Origin: Tatumella ptyseos
GTDB taxonomy: Bacteria; Pseudomonadota; Gammaproteobacteria; Enterobacterales; Enterobacteriaceae
Length of the DNA stretch: 64,000 nucleotides
Reading direction: 5' to 3'
Assembly: GCF_030552895.1 (NCBI RefSeq)
Contig: NZ_CP130649.1
Location: forward strand, 1,550,001 to 1,614,000
Shown: one piece after another, positions 46,422 through 55,343 of the stretch
How the letters are laid out: each line of letters starts with the position of its first letter
How positions within the stretch are numbered: position 1 is the stretch's first letter
Translations under genes and position numbers: made by a program
The notes under the pieces: model-generated
Databases searched by the model: none
What the model was told of the DNA's origin: nothing
Seen by the model: the letters and a program-made list of their open reading frames with translations, nothing else

Positions 46422-47159
46422 ATGACTGAACAACAATCTCTAGCAATAGTCACTGGCGGCTCGCAAGGTATTGGCTTAGCCATCGTCGAAACTTTAGTTG
46501 CCGCGAATTATTTCGTCATTATCGCCGACCTAAATGCGCCAATGTCGGACTTAACACCCGCTCAGCTCTCCAACATCCATTATCAGCAATGTGATGTTTC
46601 TGATGCCGACTCGGTAAAAGCGTTAGTTGAGTGGGTAATGGCGCAATATGGTCATGTAGAAGTACTGATTAATAATGCCGGCGTGGTCTGCCAGGGCGAG
46701 TTAACGTCAGTTAGCCAAGAGGCGTGGCAACGCGTCTTCAAAATCAATGTTGAAGGCCCTTTTCTCTTATGCCGAGCGGTCATCCCCATTATGCAACAGC
46801 AAGGTTCAGGGCGTATTGTTAATATCGCGTCAGTCGCCGCGCAAACCGGCGGAGGCTTTTTAGGAAATACCTGCTACGCCGCCAGTAAAGGTGCGGTGAT
46901 TTCACTTTCCAAAGGTATTGCGCGCGAATACGGTGAAGACGGTATTTGTTGCAATACGCTATGCCCTGGTTATGTAGAAACGCCTTTAACTACGGCGATG
47001 AGCGATGCGCAAGTGCAGCATGCCGTGCAAGCTATTCCGGCTAAACGCCCTGGTAGGCCTAGCGATATTGCCCAAGCAATACTACTCTTAGTCAGTGAAA
47101 AAAATAGCTATATCAACGGGGTAACGCTAAATGTTGATGGCGGGTTGATTCGATATTAA
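46422..47159 (+). CDS. SDR-family dehydrogenase, probable acetoin/2,3-butanediol dehydrogenase
   Basis: The 245-residue short-chain dehydrogenase has TGGSQGIG, NNAG, catalytic Ser in NIASVAAQTGG and YAASK, and the CPGYVETPLT region. AGGAGGAAAAT right before the ATG at 46422 fixes the start; an in-frame ATG at 46371 has none. Its neighbour encodes acetolactate decarboxylase 11 bases downstream, so conversion between acetoin and diacetyl or 2,3-butanediol is the likely reaction. A general 3-oxoacyl reductase-type activity cannot be excluded. Confidence 0.8.
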   Translation: MTEQQSLAIVTGGSQGIGLAIVETLVAANYFVIIADLNAPMSDLTPAQLSNIHYQQCDVSDADSVKALVEWVMAQYGHVEVLINNAGVVCQGELTSVSQEAWQRVFKINVEGPFLLCRAVIPIMQQQGSGRIVNIASVAAQTGGGFLGNTCYAASKGAVISLSKGIAREYGEDGICCNTLCPGYVETPLTTAMSDAQVQHAVQAIPAKRPGRPSDIAQAILLLVSEKNSYINGVTLNVDGGLIRY

Positions 47160-47170
47160 TCGGGAGAATT

Positions 47171-47869
47171 ATGAGTAAAATTACACAATATTCAACAATC
47201 GGTGCCCTGATGTCGGGACATTTCGCTGGCGAATTTTCCTTGAATACCCGCCACAGCCCTAAACTGTTCGGGTTAGGCTGTTCATGTGGAATTAGTGGAG
47301 AAATTACCGTTTCTAAGGGAGAGTTCTGGGAAGCGACCGCTGGAGAATCCTTACACCACCTTAAGGATAGCCATCTCCCTTTTTTACAAGTCACCGAATT
47401 TGAAGCAGAAAATTCATTCGAAACCACCGATATCGACGATGAGAACCTTGAACAACGGTTAATGGAAAAGCTACCCATCAACAATATTTTCTTAGCCGTC
47501 AATGTAAAGAGTTGCTTTGAGGAAATGGTAATTCGTCGCCCACAGCGCGATGAGTCTCAAACACGAACTGTAAAAGAGATGGCAGATGTGCAGCAGGTCG
47601 ATACGCATAAGGCGATAACGGGTCAATTAATTGGCTTTTGGACGCCAGAGCTATTTGGTCGCGTTTCAGTTCCTGGCTTCCATTTTCACTTCCTCAGTGA
47701 AGACCATAAAATTAGTGGGCATGTATTATCTTTTAAAGCCGCTAATGCCGTGGTGGATTACCAGGTTAAAGACACTATCGAAATCAGCAACCCACGCAGC
47801 GAAGCGTACCAAAAATTAGACATAGATATTGCTGAACTGGATGAGCTTATCAGCCATGTAGAAAAATAG
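47171..47869 (+). CDS. budA: Alpha-acetolactate decarboxylase
   Basis: BudA decarboxylates acetolactate to acetoin, steering pyruvate to neutral products. The 232-residue enzyme keeps the zinc ligands His171, His173 and His184 (GFHFHFLSEDHKISGHVL), with the same 2 and 11 spacing as the Bacillus enzyme. The N-terminal STIGALMSGHFAGE segment also fits. No acetolactate synthase gene (budB) is next to it, so substrate must come from another synthase such as IlvBN-type enzymes. Confidence 0.92.
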   Translation: MSKITQYSTIGALMSGHFAGEFSLNTRHSPKLFGLGCSCGISGEITVSKGEFWEATAGESLHHLKDSHLPFLQVTEFEAENSFETTDIDDENLEQRLMEKLPINNIFLAVNVKSCFEEMVIRRPQRDESQTRTVKEMADVQQVDTHKAITGQLIGFWTPELFGRVSVPGFHFHFLSEDHKISGHVLSFKAANAVVDYQVKDTIEISNPRSEAYQKLDIDIAELDELISHVEK

Positions 47870-47878
47870 CCTATTATA

Positions 47879-47904
47879 CAAGGCATCCTCGGATGCCTTG
47901 TCTT
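47879..47904 (+). terminator. Intrinsic terminator after budA
   Basis: CAAGGCATCC (47879-47888) and GGATGCCTTG (47891-47900) form a perfect 10-bp stem, 10 bases after the budA stop, followed by TCTT. It sits between convergent genes and may serve both. Confidence 0.7.
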
Positions 47905-47909
47905 AATCA

Positions 47910-48641
47910 TTAGGCCAGTAAACCACCATCCACAGGCATTGCAATCCCCGTTATGTAGCCCGCCTTCTCACTGACTAAAAAGCCTACCGCATTAGCAATA
48001 TCATTGACTTGGCCATAAGCACCCGTTGCCACGAAGCTGCTGAGATATTTGGCACCTTCGGTATGTGCAGGGTTTAAATCTGTGTCGATAGGACCTGGCT
48101 CAATGACATTAATAGTAATACCTTTTTTACCTAAATCCCGCGCGACACCCTGCGCAAAACCGCGTAGCCCAGCTTTCGTCGCCGCATATACTGAAATACC
48201 TTCGTATGGCGCTCGTCCCGCAAAAGCTGAGCCTATTAACACAATGCGGCCACCTTCTTTCATCACTTTTGCGGCTTCGCTGGTTTCAACCATCATTCCA
48301 CGTAGGTTGAGGTTCAGTACTGCATCAATTTCTTCAGTAGTGACCTCGGTAATGGTTTTATCGTTACCGATACCAGCATTACAAACTAGAGCATCTAGAC
48401 GACCTAGCTGTTTTACGGTTTCTTTAATGACTAATAGATTTCCCTCAATAGTCGAACCATCAGCTTGAATCAGCGCAACCTTACGTCCTAAGGCGGTAAT
48501 TTGCTCTGCGACTTCATCGGCTTTCGCCTTGTTACGCGCAAAAGAGATGGCGATATCAAACCCTTGCTCAGCTAATTGACGAGCAATGGCTGCTCCAATC
48601 CCACGGCTCCCGCCGGTAATAAGTGCAACTTTACGAGTCAT
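47910..48641 (-). CDS. SDR-family oxidoreductase
   Basis: A 243-residue short-chain dehydrogenase with TGGSRGIG, CNAG, catalytic Ser in LIGSAFAGR followed by YAATKAGLRGF, and EPGPIDTDLNP. It resembles the 3-oxoacyl-ACP reductase-like SDRs used for varied ketones. It stands alone with its own promoter region upstream (48642 onward). Substrate unknown. Confidence 0.85.
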   Translation of the reverse strand: MTRKVALITGGSRGIGAAIARQLAEQGFDIAISFARNKAKADEVAEQITALGRKVALIQADGSTIEGNLLVIKETVKQLGRLDALVCNAGIGNDKTITEVTTEEIDAVLNLNLRGMMVETSEAAKVMKEGGRIVLIGSAFAGRAPYEGISVYAATKAGLRGFAQGVARDLGKKGITINVIEPGPIDTDLNPAHTEGAKYLSSFVATGAYGQVNDIANAVGFLVSEKAGYITGIAMPVDGGLLA

Positions 48642-48914
48642 GATTTTCTCCTTATTTGAGGGGGATGCGTCACTGGTCGTGACCGTTCATGTAATGTTAA
48701 GGGTAACATTTTTGGCCGGTAAATTGCGGCGATAAGTTGGGAATTCGTGCCCTATCGCCCGAGATAAAAGCTAAATTCTCTAAAATAAGAATTCCAGTGC
48801 AGAGATTCTATCCAATCTTCCTATTTATGACAGCCCAACATGGAAGCCTGCGAGAAAAGTCGGTACTCTTAGCGCAAAATAGTCTTATTACAATAAAGAG
48901 CAATGGAGAATGAC

Positions 48915-50810
48915 ATGCCCATCACTCGGCGTGATTTTTTAAATGGGTCAGCTATCACTTTAGCAGCTGGCTTAACCCCTTTTAAACTCAGTTATGCGGC
49001 GGTCACCGCAGAAAATACTCGCTATTATCCACCCGCTTTGATGGGGATGCGGGGTAACCATCCCGGATCTTTTGAAATGGCACATAAAATTGGCCGTGAA
49101 GGGCTGATCCCAGCAGTCAAAAAATTATCATCGACAGAACACTATGACTTGGTCATCGTCGGTGCAGGGTTGAGTGGTTTAGCGAGCGCACTCTTCTGGC
49201 AACAGAAAATGGGTAAAGATCAGCGTATCTTAATACTGGATAACCATGATGATTTTGGCGGTCATGCCAAACGGAACGAATTTTCCACCCCTGAAGGCAC
49301 TCTCATCGGCTATGGCGGGAGTGAATCTTTTCAATCCCCTACCCACATCTATAGCCCAGTTGTCTTGGAATTACTTAAATCACTTAATGTTGATATTCAG
49401 CAAATGGCGAAGGATTTTGACGTAAATTTTTATCCTGATCTTAATCTTAGCCGTGGGGTCTATTTCGATAAAGCGCACTTTGGTGAAGATAAGTTGGTGA
49501 GTGGTGATCCAGATGGTGTAGTGGCTGACGATATTCCACCCAATCGTCGTAATGGCCGCCCTATTGCCGACTATATCAATGATTTCCCCCTCTCTTCGGA
49601 AGATCGTCAGGCTCTGATTTTATTACATACCTTACCGAAAGATTACCTAGCAGGGATGAATACTCAGCAAAAAGTCGATTGGTTAGCGAAAAATAGCTAT
49701 TTAACATTTTTAAAAGATAAAGTCGGCTTGTCGCAAACGGCAATTGCCTACTTTCAGCAAATGACCAATGATTTCCAAGCGGTAGGCATCGATGCAACCG
49801 CGTGTAATGATGCTCAACTTTGTGGTTTACCTGGTTTTGAAGCGATGGGACTGCCTGCCTTGGATCCTGAGGATCAAGCTGAACTTTCCGACCCCTATAT
49901 CTATCATTTCCCAGATGGCAATGCTGGCCTGGCCCGAATGATGGTTCGTCGGCTGATCCCAAGTGTCGCCCCCGGCGATACCATGCACGATTGTGTCACG
50001 GCAAAATTTGATTATTCACAATTAGATCGTGAAGCACATCCGGTGCGCTTACGGCTTAACAGCACAGTTGTTAACGTAACGAATCAGGCTGACCACGCTG
50101 AAGTGAGCTATTTCGAGGAGGGTGAACTTCATAAGGTCTCTGCCGACAAAGTGGTCATGGCTTGCTACAACATGATTATTCCTTGGCTGATGCCCGAGTT
50201 ACCCGAAGCGCAAAAGGCCGCTTTACACCAAAATGTCAAAGCGCCTCTGGTCTACTGTAATGTGGTCATCCGCCAGTGGCGTGCCTTTCAAAAATTAGGC
50301 GTCCATGATGTTTATTCCCCTGCTGCGCCCTTTAGTATGGTGAAGCTCGATTTCCCGGTCGATATGGGCGACTACCGCCATCCACGTGATCCCAATAAGC
50401 CGATTTGTCTACATATGGTACATGTCCCCACACTGGCGGGTAGCGGCTTATCGAATCGAGAGCAATCGCGTAAAGGCCGTGCATGGTTATTAGGTACGCC
50501 ATTTAGTACCTTTGAAACGATGATCCGCGAACAGTTACAAGGCATGCTCGGGGAAGCCGGTTTTGATCATCAAGAGGATATTCTAGGTATTACCGTTAAC
50601 CGATGGGCGCATGGCTATTCCTATATCGTTAACACTATGTTTGATGATGAAGACGTCGCAGAAAAGACGATTAAATTAGCGCGCCAGCCCTACGGTCAGG
50701 TGGTCATTGCAAATTCGGACTCTGATTGGAGCCCTTATGCCCATGCTGCCATTGATCAAGCTTGGCGAGCAGTCAGCGAACTGTTAATGCCGCAAGGAGC
50801 GAAATCATGA
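48915..50810 (+). CDS. Tat-exported FAD oxidoreductase, spermidine dehydrogenase (SpdH)-like
   Basis: The 631-residue protein begins with a twin-arginine signal (MPITRRDFLNGSAITLAAGL). The mature part has an FAD Rossmann motif (YDLVIVGAGLSGLASALFWQQ) and the LDNHDDFGGHAKRNEF stretch. These features recall Pseudomonas SpdH, which oxidises spermidine to 1,3-diaminopropane and 4-aminobutyraldehyde. I infer a periplasmic dehydrogenase that passes electrons to the triheme cytochrome encoded by the overlapping next gene. The substrate is not proven. ATG 48915 follows GGAG at 6 bases; the ATG at 48903 is less well placed. Confidence 0.78.
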   Translation: MPITRRDFLNGSAITLAAGLTPFKLSYAAVTAENTRYYPPALMGMRGNHPGSFEMAHKIGREGLIPAVKKLSSTEHYDLVIVGAGLSGLASALFWQQKMGKDQRILILDNHDDFGGHAKRNEFSTPEGTLIGYGGSESFQSPTHIYSPVVLELLKSLNVDIQQMAKDFDVNFYPDLNLSRGVYFDKAHFGEDKLVSGDPDGVVADDIPPNRRNGRPIADYINDFPLSSEDRQALILLHTLPKDYLAGMNTQQKVDWLAKNSYLTFLKDKVGLSQTAIAYFQQMTNDFQAVGIDATACNDAQLCGLPGFEAMGLPALDPEDQAELSDPYIYHFPDGNAGLARMMVRRLIPSVAPGDTMHDCVTAKFDYSQLDREAHPVRLRLNSTVVNVTNQADHAEVSYFEEGELHKVSADKVVMACYNMIIPWLMPELPEAQKAALHQNVKAPLVYCNVVIRQWRAFQKLGVHDVYSPAAPFSMVKLDFPVDMGDYRHPRDPNKPICLHMVHVPTLAGSGLSNREQSRKGRAWLLGTPFSTFETMIREQLQGMLGEAGFDHQEDILGITVNRWAHGYSYIVNTMFDDEDVAEKTIKLARQPYGQVVIANSDSDWSPYAHAAIDQAWRAVSELLMPQGAKS

Positions 50811-52009
50811 AACGTCGATTAGTCTTAGCTGGCTTATTATTGGTTTCTGTGTATGGCCATGCAGCATCAAAGAGTGATTTAATCGCCCAAGGAGAATACT
50901 TAGCGAGGGCAGCCGACTGTATGGCGTGTCATACGCAAGATAGTACCAAGCCTTATGCTGGCGGTGTAAAATTTACCTTACCCATCGGCACGCTTTACTC
51001 CACCAATATAAGTCCAGATAAACAGCATGGTATTGGTGATTACAGCGAAGCACAATTTTCCCGTGCAGTACGTGAAGGGATAACCAAAGCGGGACAACGC
51101 CTCTATCCTGCTATGCCCTATACTGCTTATGCCAAGTTAACTGATCAGGATATTCACGCGCTTTATATCTACTTTATGCAAGGAGTGACGCCTGTTAACC
51201 AACCTAATCCTGTTAATGATATTCCATGGTATCTCTCCGCACGCTGGCCATTACGTATTTGGAATGTCCTTAACGCGCCTAAACCTGTAACCCGTTCTCC
51301 GTCAAACGAGGAGAACGATCCGATTAAACGTGGAGCATGGTTAGTGGAAGGCCCCGGACACTGCGGTGCTTGTCATACCCCGCGCGGCTGGATGATGCAG
51401 GAGAAAGGGTTGACCGCGGCTGATGAACACTACCTTTCTGGCGCGGAAGTTGAAGGATGGTTCGCCCCTTCACTTCGTCAACTCCCTTATAATGCTGAAC
51501 AAACTGCTCTCATCCTTAAGACGGGCCATAATGCCACCAGCGCGATAACGGGGCCAATGTCTTCAGTCATCACTCACAGTAGCCAGTATCTTACCGACGA
51601 TGATGCTAAGGCGATAGGTCTGTACTTAGCGTCAATAAGGAGCAATGAAAACAGGCAACCTGTAACAGCGCAAAAGGTGATGACTGATCCCGATAAAAAT
51701 TATCTGCGCTATTGTTCGACCTGTCATGGCAAAGAAGGAGAAGGCGTAGCGAATGTTATTCCTGCACTTCAGAATAATTTACTCGTAACGGCTGATAATC
51801 CAGCGAGCTTACTTCAAGTGATTGCTAATGGTGCTGAAACGCCTCAAACCCAGGGGCACCTCGCTTGGTCAATGCCTGGCTATCGTCAAACCCTTGACGA
51901 TAGTCAGCTAGCAGAATTAACTAACTATGTGCGAGGTCGTTTCGCTGGTAAAGACGAAAGCGAAAAGGTGACAACGTCACAAGTTAAGGCAATTCTTTCC
52001 TCGCATTAG
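50807..52009 (+). CDS. Triheme cytochrome c, partner of the SpdH-like flavoprotein
   Basis: A 400-residue cytochrome with a signal peptide (MKRRLVLAGLLLVSVYGHAA) and three CxxCH sites: Cys38-His42 (CMACH), Cys186-His190 (CGACH) and Cys303-His307 (CSTCH). It resembles the cytochrome subunit at 36567-37874 in haem number and spacing, so the two are related. It overlaps the flavoprotein stop (ATGA), so the two are translated together. It probably links periplasmic oxidation to the quinone pool or an oxidase. Confidence 0.9.
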   Translation: MKRRLVLAGLLLVSVYGHAASKSDLIAQGEYLARAADCMACHTQDSTKPYAGGVKFTLPIGTLYSTNISPDKQHGIGDYSEAQFSRAVREGITKAGQRLYPAMPYTAYAKLTDQDIHALYIYFMQGVTPVNQPNPVNDIPWYLSARWPLRIWNVLNAPKPVTRSPSNEENDPIKRGAWLVEGPGHCGACHTPRGWMMQEKGLTAADEHYLSGAEVEGWFAPSLRQLPYNAEQTALILKTGHNATSAITGPMSSVITHSSQYLTDDDAKAIGLYLASIRSNENRQPVTAQKVMTDPDKNYLRYCSTCHGKEGEGVANVIPALQNNLLVTADNPASLLQVIANGAETPQTQGHLAWSMPGYRQTLDDSQLAELTNYVRGRFAGKDESEKVTTSQVKAILSSH

Positions 52010-52041
52010 TTCGAAAAAGCGCCCTAATTTAGGGCGCTGAC
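52010..52041 (-). terminator. Terminator for ecotin gene (also convergent)
   Basis: A palindrome at 52018-52038 (AGCGCCCTAA, one base, TTAGGGCGCT) is flanked on the left by AAAAA, which gives a U-tract when read from the minus strand. It ends the ecotin transcript and possibly also the cytochrome transcript. Confidence 0.8.
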
Positions 52042-52527
52042 TTACTTCTGTTCTGCGGTCTTCACCTTGGTGTTGGCCTGCCATACACGATATTTAACTT
52101 CTATTTCTTGTGGGGCATAGACCACAATGGGAAGTTTACTGTTATAACGAATGAAGCGTTGTGCGGGTTTTAACGGTAGGCTAACAAAGGCTCTCCTCGT
52201 CGTTTGCGGTAAGCAAGCCATCTTAGTCGACACTCTACCCGGCTTAATCGCCACTTGGTAATAGTCATAGCCCCACCCTTTAACAGTCTCGGTGCTCAGC
52301 GTACCGAGCAGTGAGGTCAGGTTGCAATCCACCAGCTCTTCCTTGCCAATAATCAATTCAACTTGCTGATCATCTTCATTAGATAGAGCCGGTAGTTGAA
52401 TTACGTGACGCTGTAACCCCGGCAAAGTGGATGGATAAGGTTTGAGTGGATCACTAGCACTGGCGGACAGGGTATACAGCCCACCCAATGCGGTAACTAA
52501 CCACCCCGCTAACGTTACTCGATTCAT
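52042..52527 (-). CDS. eco: Ecotin, periplasmic serine protease inhibitor
   Basis: Ecotin is a dimeric periplasmic inhibitor of serine proteases such as trypsin, chymotrypsin and elastase. The 161-residue product has a signal peptide ending near SASAS, the disulphide Cys68-Cys105, the secondary-site GWGYDYY and the C-terminal VKYRVWQA strand. The reactive-site loop reads VSTKMAC, so the P1 residue is Lys102, where E. coli has Met84. This would favour trypsin-like enzymes. It is divergent from hpxO. Confidence 0.93.
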   Translation of the reverse strand: MNRVTLAGWLVTALGGLYTLSASASDPLKPYPSTLPGLQRHVIQLPALSNEDDQQVELIIGKEELVDCNLTSLLGTLSTETVKGWGYDYYQVAIKPGRVSTKMACLPQTTRRAFVSLPLKPAQRFIRYNSKLPIVVYAPQEIEVKYRVWQANTKVKTAEQK

Positions 52528-52702
52528 TATCAGTCTCCTCTAAAACACTCCCTACAATAGTGCAATGTCCCTAAATGGTGCAAGAATATCTCTCCCTAAG
52601 CTACTGATGAGGGAGCATGTGCCTTTGTTACCAATGAAACACCAATTCAATTCTTGGTACAAAAGTTGCAAAGAACAATTATCTGTTAGCAAGGGGTTTA
52701 TT

Positions 52703-53860
52703 ATGAAAGCAATTATCATTGGTGCGGGTATCGGTGGAATGTCGACGGCTATCGCGCTTGAGCAGAAAGGATTCTCGACACAGGTTTTCGAAGCGGTTAA
52801 AGAAATGAAACCGGTCGGCGCTGCGATCTCTATCTGGCCAAATGGGGTAAAATGTCTTAACTCTTTGGGGATGGCTGAAAAAATAAAAGCTATCGGTGGC
52901 GATATGCGCACTATGGCGTACTTCGATTATTGTAATGGCGCCCCGCTCACTCAATTTAGCATGTTGCCTTTGGTCGAACGAGTGGGAGAAAGACCTTATC
53001 CCGTCGTACGGGCGGAATTACAAAATATGCTTATCGACCATTATGGGAAAAGTCGAATTGAGTTTGGTATGCGATTAGCCGGCATTGAACAAGATGAAAA
53101 AGGCGTCACCGTAACCTTTGAAGATGGCTCCCAAGCACAAGGCGACTTTCTGATCGCTGCTGACGGCACACATTCCGTTGCCCGCGCTTACGTAGTGGAT
53201 AATCCACCCCCGCGCCGTTATGCAGGCTATGTGAACTGGAATGGATTGGTCTCTGTAGACGAGGCCATCGCACCCGCTTCTCAATGGACCACCTATGTGG
53301 GTGAAGGTAAGCGAGTATCACTTATGCCGGTAAGCCATCAGCGATTTTACTTCTTCTTTGACGTGCCCCTGCCTTTAGGGTTAGCCGAAAATAGAGAGAC
53401 ATTAAAGGCTGACCTCAAAAATTACTTCTCTGGTTGGTGTCCGGCCGTCCAGACATTAATTGATACGCTTGATGCGTCTACGACTAATCGTGTTGAAATT
53501 CATGATATTGATCCCTTCGATCAATTTGTTAAAGGTCGTGTAGCACTACTAGGAGACGCAGCACACAGCACGACCCCAGATATTGGTCAAGGTGGCTGTG
53601 CGGCCATTGAAGATGCGGTGGTATTAGCTGAAATTTTAGCGAGTCATTCCCTTGGTATCGAAGATAGCCTACAACGCTATCAGCAACGTCGCACGGTGAG
53701 GACCCGTGATTTAGTTTTAAAAGCGCGTAAGCGCTGTGACGTTACCCATGCGGTGAATCCACAACAGACACAGGATTGGTACCAAGAGTTACGCTCGGAA
53801 ACCGGCGAACGTATTCTCGCCGGATTGTGTGAGACGATTGAAGGTGGACCTTTAGGTTAA
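52703..53860 (+). CDS. hpxO: FAD-dependent urate hydroxylase
   Basis: HpxO converts urate to 5-hydroxyisourate with NADH and oxygen. The 385-residue flavoprotein is very close to Klebsiella HpxO over its length: GAGIGGMSTAIALEQ, GAAISIWPNGVKCL, RRYAGYVNWNGLV, LLGDAAHSTTPDIGQGGCAAIEDAVVL and LKARKRCDVTHAV. An in-frame ATG at 52565 is available, but AAGGGG before ATG 52703 and the start at the FAD fold favour the latter. It overlaps the convergent guanine deaminase gene by 4 bases. Confidence 0.93.
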   Translation: MKAIIIGAGIGGMSTAIALEQKGFSTQVFEAVKEMKPVGAAISIWPNGVKCLNSLGMAEKIKAIGGDMRTMAYFDYCNGAPLTQFSMLPLVERVGERPYPVVRAELQNMLIDHYGKSRIEFGMRLAGIEQDEKGVTVTFEDGSQAQGDFLIAADGTHSVARAYVVDNPPPRRYAGYVNWNGLVSVDEAIAPASQWTTYVGEGKRVSLMPVSHQRFYFFFDVPLPLGLAENRETLKADLKNYFSGWCPAVQTLIDTLDASTTNRVEIHDIDPFDQFVKGRVALLGDAAHSTTPDIGQGGCAAIEDAVVLAEILASHSLGIEDSLQRYQQRRTVRTRDLVLKARKRCDVTHAVNPQQTQDWYQELRSETGERILAGLCETIEGGPLG

Positions 53861-55173
53861 CAACCGCTTTCAGGGCGCTGAAACGCACAGCGCCCATTCA
53901 CCCACGTTTCACGAATATTTCGCTCATCCCCTAAGGTCATTAAGACGAAAAGCCGTTCCCATATATCGCGGCTACGGGATTGGCGTAGCTTTTGTAACGG
54001 CGTCACGGCCAAATCAATAACGACAAAGTCGGCCTCTTTGCCGGGCATAAAGCTACCAATTTTATCATCCAATGAAAGTGAAGCGGCTCCCCCAAGCGTT
54101 GCATGATAATAAGCTTCAGCAACTGTCAGAGCATAACGTTGTAATTGCTGAACTTTATAAGCCTCAGACAAGGTGCGCAACAGCGAGAAACTGGTACCTG
54201 CCCCAATATCAGTGCCCATCCCTATTTTCACCTTATGTTGATGCGCTTTACGTAAATTAAAAAGACCGCTACCTAAGAAGAGATTTGAGGTGGGACAAAA
54301 ACTGATCGAGGATTGTGTTTCGGATAGGCATTGCCACTCAGATTCCTCTAAATGAAGACAGTGTGCAAAGACACTTTTAGGTCCGGTTAACGCATAGTGG
54401 TGATACACCCCGAGATAATTTTGATGCTCGGGATACAATTCTTTTACCCAGGAAATCTCTTGCGGATTCTCACTTAAATGTGTTTGCATCCACACATCAG
54501 GGTATTCCCGTTTAAGCTGACTAACCGCCTCTAACAGCTCGGGAGTTGAGGTCGGTGCAAATCGTGGCGTTAGCGCATAATGGAGACGACCTCTATTGTG
54601 CCAACGTTCGATCAACTGTTTCGTTTGCTGATAACTCTGAGAGACCTCCTCACATAACGCTTCGGGTACGAAACGATCCATCATAACCTTACCGGCGATA
54701 AGCCGCATTTGTCGCTGTTCCGCGGCAGAAAATAGCGCTTCTGTCGCCCCCTGATGGACTGACCCAAAGATTAACGCTGAAGTAGTACCATTTTCTAAAC
54801 ACTGATCGAGAAAAGCTGATGCCATCTGCTCGGCAAAAGCCCTATCGTGATATTCACTCTCCGCAGGAAAAGTATACTCTTCGAGCCATTCTAACAGTTG
54901 CTCCCCCCATGAACCCACCATGCCAATCTGCGGGAAATGGATATGCGTATCAACGAATCCTGGCATAATGAGCTTGCCGCGCAGATCATAAAAGGTATAG
55001 TCCTGCCATTCAGGGAACTGATCACGGTTTTCCCACTCAAACAGTGCATCAATAGTCCCCTGATCAATCAGCAAAACGCCTTCTTCTATATAACGAGCAT
55101 GCTGACTCGCAAGCGTCACATCATCGAGTCGCGACCTAAAGTCAAAGAAAGAGGCTCTAATTGCATAACGCAT
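53857..55173 (-). CDS. guaD: Guanine deaminase
   Basis: GuaD hydrolyses guanine to xanthine and ammonia in purine salvage or breakdown. The 438-residue amidohydrolase has zinc ligands His77/His79 (PGFVDTHIHF), a further ligand in TQTHLSEN (MQTHLSENPQE), His in FAHCLHLEE and Asp in GMGTDIGAGTSFS. Length is right for GuaD. It is convergent with hpxO, so purine breakdown genes are neighbours, though xanthine dehydrogenase and the later allantoin genes are not here. Confidence 0.93.
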   Translation of the reverse strand: MRYAIRASFFDFRSRLDDVTLASQHARYIEEGVLLIDQGTIDALFEWENRDQFPEWQDYTFYDLRGKLIMPGFVDTHIHFPQIGMVGSWGEQLLEWLEEYTFPAESEYHDRAFAEQMASAFLDQCLENGTTSALIFGSVHQGATEALFSAAEQRQMRLIAGKVMMDRFVPEALCEEVSQSYQQTKQLIERWHNRGRLHYALTPRFAPTSTPELLEAVSQLKREYPDVWMQTHLSENPQEISWVKELYPEHQNYLGVYHHYALTGPKSVFAHCLHLEESEWQCLSETQSSISFCPTSNLFLGSGLFNLRKAHQHKVKIGMGTDIGAGTSFSLLRTLSEAYKVQQLQRYALTVAEAYYHATLGGAASLSLDDKIGSFMPGKEADFVVIDLAVTPLQKLRQSRSRDIWERLFVLMTLGDERNIRETWVNGRCAFQRPESGC

Positions 55174-55343
55174 AAAAATTCCTTATTTAAATAAAATCTA
55201 CCCTGCAAGCCATATGCCAATGTCTATTCCTAATTCTCTCGTCTCATCTTGCGTTATCGCCATATTTTGTAAAGCAAAAATGCAGCGCGTTCGAGCAAGG
55301 AGTGCTAAGGTAAGTTAATCACTCATTCATCAAGGAAGCACGC

